Below the pieces are notes generated by a model. That model was not told the origin of the DNA. It saw only the letters and a list, made by a program, of their open reading frames with translations, and did no database searches. A program made the translations under genes and the position numbers. From Millisia brevis NBRC 105863 (GTDB lineage: Bacteria; Actinomycetota; Actinomycetes; Mycobacteriales; Mycobacteriaceae), in assembly GCF_001552615.1 (NCBI RefSeq), contig NZ_BCRN01000003.1, forward strand, positions 248,001 through 312,000: a stretch of DNA of 64,000 nucleotides, written 5' to 3'. Within the stretch, counting starts at the first letter, position 1, and the number at the start of each line of letters is the position of its first letter. This document shows positions 36,262-43,696 of the stretch, one piece after another.

Positions 36262-36879
36262 GTGCAACAGGGGAATCAACGCCGGACGACGACCGGCGCA
36301 GCCGATTGGATAGCGCAACAGGCATCGGGGGCGTGCCTCGATTCTGTCGACATCGCCGACTTCGCCGACCCGATGACGCGGGTGCTGCTCGGCGGTGACG
36401 GTTCGACGACCCTCGCGCTGGAGGCCCTCCTGGGCGTCCGGCTCGAGGTACGAGTGCTGCATCAGGACGTCATGGATTCTGCCCGGCTCCCGGAGCCGAT
36501 GGGCCGCCTCCTGCGCTCCGACGAAGACGCGACCGGCACCGTACTGATGCGGTGGTCACAGCTGATGGACACGCGCGGACGGGTGGTCTCGGCCAACTAT
36601 GTGGCGGTCGGGGGCCCGACCACACCCACCGCGGAGGCGACCGACCCCGCGGGCATCGGGCGGCTCGACCGGCCGATCGGGCATTCGATTCGGGCGGCGG
36701 GCACCTCGCAACGCCGCGACATCGTCACCACCGGAACGGACCGCTGGCGCGACGGTCGGCGCTGCGCCACCCGGAGCTATCTGATGGACATCGCCGGAAG
36801 CCGCCGCTGCTTCATCCGCGAATCGTTCAACCCGCACCTGGTCCCGGCCGATCTCGCGGAAACGGAGCGTCCCGCATGA
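36262..36879 (+). CDS. Chorismate pyruvate-lyase-like protein
   Basis: A 205-residue protein resembling the chorismate lyase/UTRA fold. The C-terminal RSYLMDIAGSRRCFIRESFNPHLVP matches the conserved end of the actinobacterial chorismate lyase family. If active it would convert chorismate to 4- (or 3-) hydroxybenzoate and pyruvate. The start is GTG at 36262 after GGGGGGAG. It overlaps the following FAD hydroxylase gene by ATGA, so the two proteins very likely work in sequence. The fold assignment rests on recalled motifs. Confidence 0.68.
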   Translation: MQQGNQRRTTTGAADWIAQQASGACLDSVDIADFADPMTRVLLGGDGSTTLALEALLGVRLEVRVLHQDVMDSARLPEPMGRLLRSDEDATGTVLMRWSQLMDTRGRVVSANYVAVGGPTTPTAEATDPAGIGRLDRPIGHSIRAAGTSQRRDIVTTGTDRWRDGRRCATRSYLMDIAGSRRCFIRESFNPHLVPADLAETERPA

Positions 36880-38111
36880 CGGTGGTGATCGTCGGCGGCG
36901 GCATCGGCGGGCTGACCGCCGCACTGAGTCTGCATGCGGTCGGTGTCCCGGTGCGGGTCCTCGAGGCGACCGCGCAGTTGCGCCCCCTGGGCGTCGGGAT
37001 CAATCTGCTGCCTCACGCCACCGCCCATCTGACCGAGCTCGGACTCGGAAAAGCCCTGGCGGATACCGCGATCGCCACGTCGGAGGTGGTGCACCTCGAC
37101 CGCTTCGGCAACGAGATCTGGCGCGACCCTCGAGGCCGCGCGGCCGGGCACAACCACCCGCAGTATTCGGTGCACCGCGGGGATCTCCAGCAGATCCTGC
37201 TCGACGCGGTCCGCGAGCGGATCGGCCCCGGCACCCCGAGCCTCGGGATGCGCGTGCTCGATACCCGAAACGACACCCACCGCGCCGTCTGCCGGGTCCA
37301 CAACCGCCGCACGGACACCATCGAAGAGATCTCCGGCACGGCGGTGATCGGCGCCGACGGGATCGCCTCCGCCATCCGCCGGACGCTGTATCCCCATGAG
37401 GGTGAACCGCTCTGGGGCGGTGTTCGCATGTGGCGCGGTACCGCCGCGGCGCGGCCCTTCCGCACCGGTTCGTCGATGGTGATCGCGGGCAGCAACCACG
37501 CCGCGAAGTTCGTGATGTACCCGGTCCGCCCCCGGGCCGGCGAAGATGGCAAGTCGCTGATCAACTGGGTCGCGGAGGTTCGCACCGATCGGCCGGGCGC
37601 GGCCCCGGAGTGGAACCGCACCGGCCGACTCGCCGACGTCGCACCACATTTCACCGGCTGGCACCCGGCGGGCGTGGACATCTGTGGATTGGTGGCGGCC
37701 ACACAACACATCCTCGAGTATCCGATGGTCGACCGTGATCCGCTGCCGCGGTGGAGCTTCGGTCGCATCACCCTGCTCGGAGACGCAGCCCATCCGATGT
37801 ATCCGGTCGGCTCCAACGGTGGCTCGCAGGCGATCCTCGACGCCCGCGCGCTGGCCGAATCCTTTGCGGCGACCCCGAACACCGGGGAGCCGGCGAGCAT
37901 CGATGTGCCGAGTGTGCTCGCCGACTATCAGAGCAGGCGTCTCGACAGCGCGAACGCGGTAGCGACAGCCAACCGCGATATCCCGATGGACCGGGTCCTG
38001 CGCCTGGTCGCCGAACGGGCCCCGCACGGCTTCGACGCGATCACCGATGTGCTGACCGCCGCCGAGATCGAGGCCCTCGGCGGCAGCTACCGGCACACCA
38101 GCCGGGGGTGA
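36876..38111 (+). CDS. FAD-dependent aromatic hydroxylase (PhzS/PHBH-like)
   Basis: A 411-residue group A flavin monooxygenase. FAD-binding VVIVGGGIGGLTAALSLHAVG is at residues 3-23, the DG motif is AVIGADGIASAIRRTLYP (about 160), and the GD motif is ITLLGDAAHPMYPVGSNGGSQAILDA (about 300). GINLLPHATAHLTELGL resembles PhzS-type enzymes. It overlaps the chorismate-lyase-like gene, suggesting it hydroxylates the resulting hydroxybenzoate or a close product. The product could be protocatechuate-like, but the substrate is unproven. Confidence 0.88.
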   Translation: MTVVIVGGGIGGLTAALSLHAVGVPVRVLEATAQLRPLGVGINLLPHATAHLTELGLGKALADTAIATSEVVHLDRFGNEIWRDPRGRAAGHNHPQYSVHRGDLQQILLDAVRERIGPGTPSLGMRVLDTRNDTHRAVCRVHNRRTDTIEEISGTAVIGADGIASAIRRTLYPHEGEPLWGGVRMWRGTAAARPFRTGSSMVIAGSNHAAKFVMYPVRPRAGEDGKSLINWVAEVRTDRPGAAPEWNRTGRLADVAPHFTGWHPAGVDICGLVAATQHILEYPMVDRDPLPRWSFGRITLLGDAAHPMYPVGSNGGSQAILDARALAESFAATPNTGEPASIDVPSVLADYQSRRLDSANAVATANRDIPMDRVLRLVAERAPHGFDAITDVLTAAEIEALGGSYRHTSRG

Positions 38112-38121
38112 GCGGCCCGAA

Positions 38122-40293
38122 TCACCGGCCCGGGCGCAGGTTGACCCGGCGCAACAACTGGGCATTGACGGCCACGACCACCGTCGACACCGACATCAGG
38201 ATCGCACCGACACTCATCGGCAGGATGAAGCCGATCGGCGCGAGCACACCGGCCGCCAACGGCACCGCAGCCAGGTTGTACCCCGCTGCCCACCACAGGT
38301 TTTGCACCATCTTGCGGTAGCTCGCCCGCGACAGTTCGATCGCCGAGACCACCGAGCGCGGGTCGGAGCCGGTCAGCACCACCCCGGCCGAGGCGATCGC
38401 CACGTCGGTACCCGCACCGATGGCGATTCCGACATCGGCCGCCGCCAGCGCGGGTGCGTCGTTGACGCCGTCGCCGACCATGGCGACCACCCGGCCCTCG
38501 GACTTCAGCTGCTCGACCACCCCGGCCTTGTCCTCGGGCCGCACCCCGGCGATCACCCGGTCGATGCCGATCTCCGCGGCGACCGTGTCGGCCACGGATT
38601 GCGCGTCGCCGGTGACCATCACGACCATGACGCCCTGATCGTGCAATTGCCGCACCGCTTCCGCCGATTCGGGGCGGATGCCGTCGACCACGCGCACCGC
38701 GCCGATCACCCGATCGTCGGCGACGACGTGCAGCACGCTCGCACCGGCATCACGCCACGGTTGGGTACCCGGAAGAGCGGCCGCGCCCACCTCGTCGAGC
38801 AGCCTCGGTCCCCCCACCCGCACCCGCACGCCGTCGACGGTCGCGGTGACCCCGACCGCGGGCGAGGAGGAGAAGTCGGTGGCGGCGGGCACGGTGATCG
38901 CCGGGCTGTGGTCGCTCGCGGCCCGCACGATCGCCCGGGCCAACGGATGCTCGCTGTCGGCTTCCGCCGCGGCGGCCAGGGCGAGCACCCCGGCGCTATC
39001 GGAGCCGTCGGCGGCGAGCACCTCGGTCACCTCGGGCTCGCCCAACGTCAGCGTGCCGGTCTTGTCGAACAGGACGGCGTCGACCTGGCGCATGCGCTCG
39101 AGCGCGAGCCGGTCGGTGACCAGGATGCTCATCCGCGCGGCCCGCTCGGACGCGATCGCTACCACCAGGGGGATCGCCAGGCCCAGGGCGTGCGGGCAGG
39201 CGATGACCAGCACGGTGATCGTCCGCACGATCGCCGAATCCGGCTGTCCGATAACGGTCCACACGATCGCCGTGAGCACCGCCGCACCCAACGCGTACCA
39301 GAACAACCAACCGGCGGCGCGGTCGGCGAGCCGCTGCGCCCGCGTGGACGATCGCTGGGCGTCGGCCACCATCCGCGCGATGCCGGCCAGCGCGGTCTGG
39401 TCTCCGGTGGCGGTGACGGTGATGCGCACCCCGGAGTCGGTGGCGACGGTGCCGGCGACCACGGAATCACCGATCCCCCGTGCGACCGGTGCCGATTCGC
39501 CGGTGATCATCGACTCGTCGAAGCTCGCGGCGCCGTCGATGATCGTGCCGTCCGCCGGGACGGTCGCGCCGGGCCGAACGATCACGGTGTCGCCGACCGC
39601 GAGATCGGCCGGATCGACCGGGACGACCTGTCCGTCGACCACCTTCTCCGCCCGGTCGGGCAGCAGCGCGGCCAGCGAATCGAGAGCCGAGGAGGTGCGG
39701 GCGAGCGCGGCCATCTCGATCCAGTGACCGAGCAGCATGATGACCACCAGCAGCGCCAGTTCCCACCAGAAGTCGAGGTCGTGCGGCAGCAGACCGAGCG
39801 CAGCACCCCAGGACGCGACAAAGGCAACGGTGATCGCCAACGCGATCAGCAGCATCATTCCCGGTGCGCGGGAGCGGATCTCGGAGACCGCCCCGGTCAG
39901 GAAGGGGCGGCCGCCCCAGACGTACATGACCGTTCCGAAGATCGGTGACACCCACTCGATCCCCGGGATATCGGGGAGGGTGTAGCCGATCAGGTCGGCG
40001 AACATGCTGCTGGCCAGCACAACCGGAACTGCCAGCGCCAGCATGATCAGGAAGAGGCGCCGGAACATCGCGACGTGACCACCGTGCCCGCCGTGACCGC
40101 CCATGTCGTGACCGCTCATGTCGTGCCCGGACATGCCGGCCATATCGTGCCCGGCGTGCATGTCGTGCCCGGCGTGCATGTCGTGGCCGGCGTGCATGTC
40201 GTGCATCTCATGGCCGGCGTGATGGTGCATGTCGGTCGCGGCGCCGTTCGGTTCCTTGCTGTCACCCATTGGATGCCCCATATCCGCCACCAT
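38122..40293 (-). CDS. CopB-type (P1B) copper/silver-translocating ATPase
   Basis: A P-type ATPase of 723 residues. It has a His/Met-rich N-terminus with AGHDMH repeats. Its eight helices carry the metal motif CPH (VIACPHALGLAIP), typical of CopB rather than CopA. The phosphorylation motif is DKTGTLT, actuator TGES (MITGESAPVA), and hinge VGDGVNDAPALA. It would export Cu or Ag to the outside. ATG at 40293 overlaps a CsoR-like operator, which fits a leaderless transcript; ATG at 40281 or 40269 are alternatives. No csoR gene lies nearby. Confidence 0.92.
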   Translation of the reverse strand: MVADMGHPMGDSKEPNGAATDMHHHAGHEMHDMHAGHDMHAGHDMHAGHDMAGMSGHDMSGHDMGGHGGHGGHVAMFRRLFLIMLALAVPVVLASSMFADLIGYTLPDIPGIEWVSPIFGTVMYVWGGRPFLTGAVSEIRSRAPGMMLLIALAITVAFVASWGAALGLLPHDLDFWWELALLVVIMLLGHWIEMAALARTSSALDSLAALLPDRAEKVVDGQVVPVDPADLAVGDTVIVRPGATVPADGTIIDGAASFDESMITGESAPVARGIGDSVVAGTVATDSGVRITVTATGDQTALAGIARMVADAQRSSTRAQRLADRAAGWLFWYALGAAVLTAIVWTVIGQPDSAIVRTITVLVIACPHALGLAIPLVVAIASERAARMSILVTDRLALERMRQVDAVLFDKTGTLTLGEPEVTEVLAADGSDSAGVLALAAAAEADSEHPLARAIVRAASDHSPAITVPAATDFSSSPAVGVTATVDGVRVRVGGPRLLDEVGAAALPGTQPWRDAGASVLHVVADDRVIGAVRVVDGIRPESAEAVRQLHDQGVMVVMVTGDAQSVADTVAAEIGIDRVIAGVRPEDKAGVVEQLKSEGRVVAMVGDGVNDAPALAAADVGIAIGAGTDVAIASAGVVLTGSDPRSVVSAIELSRASYRKMVQNLWWAAGYNLAAVPLAAGVLAPIGFILPMSVGAILMSVSTVVVAVNAQLLRRVNLRPGR
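40138..40209 (-). repeat. 18-base tandem repeat encoding AGHDMH units
   Basis: Four 18-base units of the type GTGCATGTCGTGCCCGGC (plus-strand reading), the outer two imperfect. They encode the AGHDMH repeats in the N-terminus of the CopB-type ATPase. The repeat is in coding sequence, and unit number could vary by slippage. Confidence 0.85.
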
Positions 40294-40308
40294 ACCCCTA
40301 GGGGGTAT
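40292..40308. promoter_or_regulatory. CsoR-like copper operator
   Basis: ATACCCC-TAG-GGGGTAT is a palindrome with G/C-rich arms, like CsoR/RcnR operators (TACCC...GGGTA). It lies at the very start of the copper ATPase gene. The regulator must be encoded elsewhere. Confidence 0.7.
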
Positions 40309-40383
40309 ATCCGCAAGGGGTCCGGCGGCCCCTCGGCGTGCGACGTTCCGTAAATCACTGGAGTTCCCCGCGAGCGACGTGCC

Positions 40384-40431
40384 ATGCTGGAGAAGTTGTT
40401 GTTCCCGAGTACGAGGTGTCGTCCTTTGTGA
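40384..40431 (+). CDS. Possible leader peptide upstream of the ABC-F gene
   Basis: A 15-codon ORF, MLEKLLFPSTRCRPL, ending with TGA, in the 272-base gap before the second ABC-F gene. ABC-F resistance genes are often controlled by short leader ORFs. Farther down, CTCCG at 40517-40521 could pair with the ribosome site CGGAGG at 40555-40560. The start codon has only a weak ribosome site, so this is a low-confidence call. Confidence 0.35.
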   Translation: MLEKLLFPSTRCRPL

Positions 40432-40565
40432 GTTGTGTCGAGTCCGCCGCGCCCATCACCGGCGCCGATCTCGTCATGCCTCACCGCGCGACCCCGCCAC
40501 GGATGCGTCCGTAACGCTCCGGGTCGACGAATCGGCGCGAAAGCCCACTCCCCTCGGAGGTTTTC

Positions 40566-42251
40566 GTGACCCACTCCCCCACTGCCACCGTCACGGTGAC
40601 CCGGCTGTCCTTCGCCTGGCCCGACGGCACCACGATCCTGTCGGACGTGACCACGGCGTTCGGCGCCGGCCGCACCGGTCTGGTCGGCCTCAACGGTGCC
40701 GGGAAGTCGACCGTACTGCGGTTGATCGCCGGTCTCCTGCAACCGATATCCGGGTCGATCACCGTCTCGGGCACTGTCGGCTACTTGCCCCAGCAGGTGA
40801 CCCTCGACGCGGACACCACCGCCGCCGACCTGTTGGACATCACCGCCAAGCGGCGGGCGCTGCGGGCGATCGAGTCCGGCGACGCCGACCCCGCCCACTT
40901 CGAGATCCTCGGCGACGACTGGGATATCGAGGCGCGGGCCCGCGCCCAGCTCGACGAGGCCGGGCTGTCGGCGGTATCGCTCGATCGTCCGATGACCGAA
41001 CTGTCCGGCGGGGAAGCGATCCTCACCGCCCTGGTCGGCTTGCGGCTGGCCGCAACGCCGATCGTGCTGCTCGACGAGCCGACCAATAACCTCGACCGCG
41101 ACGCCCGCGCCCTGCTCTACCGCATGGTCGACACCTGGCGCGGCGCGCTGATCGTCGTCAGCCACGATCTCGAACTGCTCGACCGGATGACCGATACCGC
41201 CGAGCTGCGGGACGCGGACCTGCGGATCTTCGGCGGGCCCTATGCGGCCTATCGCGAACAGGTCGAGACCGAGCAGGCCGCCGCGCGCCAGGCCCTGCGC
41301 ACCGCGGAGCAGAAGCTCGATACCGAGAAGCGCCAACGCGTCCAGGCCGAAACCGCGCTCGCCCGGCGGGCGCGGACCGGCCGCAGGATGGCGGAGAGCA
41401 AGAGTCTGCCGAAGATCCTGCTCGGCGGCCGGAAGAACTCGGCCGAGGTCACCGCGGGCAAGGTGCGCGGGTCGATGGAGGCGAAGGTCGACGCGGCGAA
41501 GCGGGCGGTCGAGGAACGCGCGGACAGCGTGCGCAGCGACGACCACATCCGCATCGACCTGCCCGATCCGCGGGTCCCCACCGGCCGACAACTCGCCCGG
41601 TTCCGGACGGCAGGCACCGATACAACCGACCGCTCCCTGACGATCGTCGGACCGGAACGGATCGCGCTGGTCGGGAGCAACGGCGCCGGCAAGACCCGAC
41701 TGCTCGAACGCCTGCTCGGCCGGGTGCCCGACAGCGGGGAGACGACGGGCGATCCGACCTCGGGCGAGGTTGGCGGCGAGGTATTCACCCGGCGTATCGG
41801 CTATCTCCCGCAGCGGATGAATCACCTCGACGACGCCGCCTCGATCCTCGACACGGTGCGCGAGGTGGCGCCGCAGACCCCGGAGCAGGACGTCCGTGCT
41901 CATCTGGCCCGCTTCCTCTTCCGCGGGGACAGCGCGCTGCGACCGGTCGGATCGCTGTCCGGGGGCGAGCGGTTCCGGGTGGCCCTGGCGCGGTTGCTCG
42001 TCGCCGATCCCCCCAATGAGCTGCTGATTCTCGACGAGCCGACCAACAACCTCGACATCCACAGCGTCGACGAGTTGGTCGACGCGCTGGCCGACTACCG
42101 CGGCGGGCTGATCGTCGTGAGCCACGACGACCGGTTCCTCGCCCGGCTGCAGCCGGACCGGTGGTGGCGGCTCGACCGGTCGACCGGTCTGACCGCTATC
42201 GACCCGCTCGAGCCGGCGCCCGCACCGGAAGGATCACCAGCAGGCCGATGA
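40566..42251 (+). CDS. ABC-F family ATP-binding protein (second copy)
   Basis: A 561-residue protein with two ABC domains. Domain 1 has GLNGAGKST (about residue 40) and LSGGEAILTALVGLRLAATP with LLDEPTNNLD. The linker (about 240-300) is charged, helical and Arg-rich (KQKL-type coiled coil). Domain 2 has GSNGAGKTR (about 375) and LSGGERFRVALARLL with LILDEPTNNLD. It starts with GTG after CGGAGG. It is of the type associated with ribosome protection. Its last 56 bases overlap the end of the converging MFS gene. Confidence 0.92.
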   Translation: MTHSPTATVTVTRLSFAWPDGTTILSDVTTAFGAGRTGLVGLNGAGKSTVLRLIAGLLQPISGSITVSGTVGYLPQQVTLDADTTAADLLDITAKRRALRAIESGDADPAHFEILGDDWDIEARARAQLDEAGLSAVSLDRPMTELSGGEAILTALVGLRLAATPIVLLDEPTNNLDRDARALLYRMVDTWRGALIVVSHDLELLDRMTDTAELRDADLRIFGGPYAAYREQVETEQAAARQALRTAEQKLDTEKRQRVQAETALARRARTGRRMAESKSLPKILLGGRKNSAEVTAGKVRGSMEAKVDAAKRAVEERADSVRSDDHIRIDLPDPRVPTGRQLARFRTAGTDTTDRSLTIVGPERIALVGSNGAGKTRLLERLLGRVPDSGETTGDPTSGEVGGEVFTRRIGYLPQRMNHLDDAASILDTVREVAPQTPEQDVRAHLARFLFRGDSALRPVGSLSGGERFRVALARLLVADPPNELLILDEPTNNLDIHSVDELVDALADYRGGLIVVSHDDRFLARLQPDRWWRLDRSTGLTAIDPLEPAPAPEGSPAGR

Positions 42252-43515
42252 GCAGCACCGCCGTCAAGCCGAGAACGCCCGCCTTCTCGGAACCGAAGAC
42301 GACCTGGAAGGTGGAGAACGCCAGCGGCGACAGGAAGGTCACCGCGCGGCCGGTGGTGGCGTACAGGCCGAACATCTGGCCCTCCACCCCCTCCGGCGTC
42401 ATGCGGGCGAGGTAGCTGCGCGCGCAGCTCTGGACGGCGCCGGGGAAGAAGCAGAGCGCCAACCCCAGCGTCCAGAACATCGTCGGACCGGAGACGAAGA
42501 AGAGGGTGAAGCCGACGGCGACCATCGCCGCCAGCGAGCCGACGATCACCGGCTTGGGACCGATCAGGTCGTCCAGGCGGCCGCCGACCATCGCGCCCAG
42601 GGCGGCGATCACGTTGGCGGCGATGCCGAAGATCAGCACATCCCCGGCGCCGACGCCGTAGACGGTGACCGCCAGCACCGCGCCGAAGGTGAAGACGCCG
42701 GCCAGACCGTCCCGGAAAACCGCGCTCGCCAGCAGGAACCAGACCGTATTGCGGTCGCGCTGCCAGAGGGTTCGAATATCGCGCCCCAGGCCTCGATAGA
42801 GCTCGGCGGTCGAGGGCTTGGGCGCGGACCGGTCGACCCGGGGCTCGTTTTCCGGCATGGTCACGAACAGCGGGATCGCCGAGAGCAGGAACCAGACCGC
42901 GCACAGCAGGGCGATCACCCGGATGTTGAGGCCGTCGTCGGTCGGGATGTTCAACAGGCCGCGCGTATCGCCGTCGCCGGCGATGAAGCCGAGGTAGCAG
43001 ATCAGCAGCAGCACGATGCCGCCGAGATAGCCCATCGCGAACCCGAAGCCGGAGACGCGGCCGACCGTCGCCGGCGTCGAGACCTGCTGCAGCATCGCGA
43101 AGTACGGCACCTGGGCCAGCTCGAAGGTCACCGACCCGATCGCGAGCAACGCCAGTCCGAGCCACAGATAGCGGTAGTCGTCCCGCACGAAGAACAGCGC
43201 CGCCACCAGGATCACCACGGCGAGCGTCAGCAGGATCAACGACCGCTTGCGTCGCCCCAACTCGTCCGAACGGCGCCCGGCCACCGGCGCCGAGAGCGCG
43301 GCGATCGCGGCCGCACCGGCGAGGAACCACCCGAGCCAGGTGCTGGCGGGGGTACCGCCCGGCAGGTCCGCGCCCACCGCGTCCACCAGATAGACCGAGA
43401 AGACGAAGGTGAGGATGACGGCGTTGAACGCCGCGGAACCCCAGTCCCACATCCCCCACGCGAAGATGCGCGTACGCATCGACGCCTCCGGAGCGGTCCG
43501 TGCTGCGTCGACCAT
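42196..43515 (-). CDS. MFS transporter (UMF1/Atg22-like)
   Basis: A 439-residue permease with about 12 helices. Early AWGMWDWGSAAFNAVILTFVFSVY and TFELAQVPYFAMLQQVSTPATVGRVSGFGFAMGYLGG are characteristic of the UMF1-type MFS branch found in bacteria, whose substrates are mostly unknown. The start at 43515 (MVDAAR) was chosen; a later ATG is possible (MRTRIF). It is divergent from fadH with an 18-bp palindrome between them, and its 3' end overlaps the ABC-F gene by 56 bases. Confidence 0.87.
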   Translation of the reverse strand: MVDAARTAPEASMRTRIFAWGMWDWGSAAFNAVILTFVFSVYLVDAVGADLPGGTPASTWLGWFLAGAAAIAALSAPVAGRRSDELGRRKRSLILLTLAVVILVAALFFVRDDYRYLWLGLALLAIGSVTFELAQVPYFAMLQQVSTPATVGRVSGFGFAMGYLGGIVLLLICYLGFIAGDGDTRGLLNIPTDDGLNIRVIALLCAVWFLLSAIPLFVTMPENEPRVDRSAPKPSTAELYRGLGRDIRTLWQRDRNTVWFLLASAVFRDGLAGVFTFGAVLAVTVYGVGAGDVLIFGIAANVIAALGAMVGGRLDDLIGPKPVIVGSLAAMVAVGFTLFFVSGPTMFWTLGLALCFFPGAVQSCARSYLARMTPEGVEGQMFGLYATTGRAVTFLSPLAFSTFQVVFGSEKAGVLGLTAVLLIGLLVILPVRAPARAGR

Positions 43516-43602
43516 GTGGTGAGCGTAGGTCACGAATTCGTACCCGAACGCCGGCGCACCGAAACGAGACGCGGAAGGCACCCGACGTTCACTCGCTCGT
43601 TG

Positions 43603-43620
43603 ACTTACTCTGCAGTAAGT
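43603..43620. promoter_or_regulatory. Palindromic operator between the MFS and fadH genes
   Basis: ACTTACT-CTGC-AGTAAGT has seven-base perfect arms with a four-base centre. It lies in the 181-base divergent gap. It looks like a TetR-type operator; no TetR gene is adjacent. Confidence 0.65.
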
Positions 43621-43696
43621 TGGGAGTCGATGGGACCACATTCCTCCCCGGCCCGTGCGCAAGCACACGAGGAATGAGGTGATCCGAGGAGGATTC

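Noticed and set aside
40138-40209. Tandem repeats as a CRISPR-like array
   Set aside because: The units are contiguous 18-base coding repeats without spacers, encoding AGHDMH.
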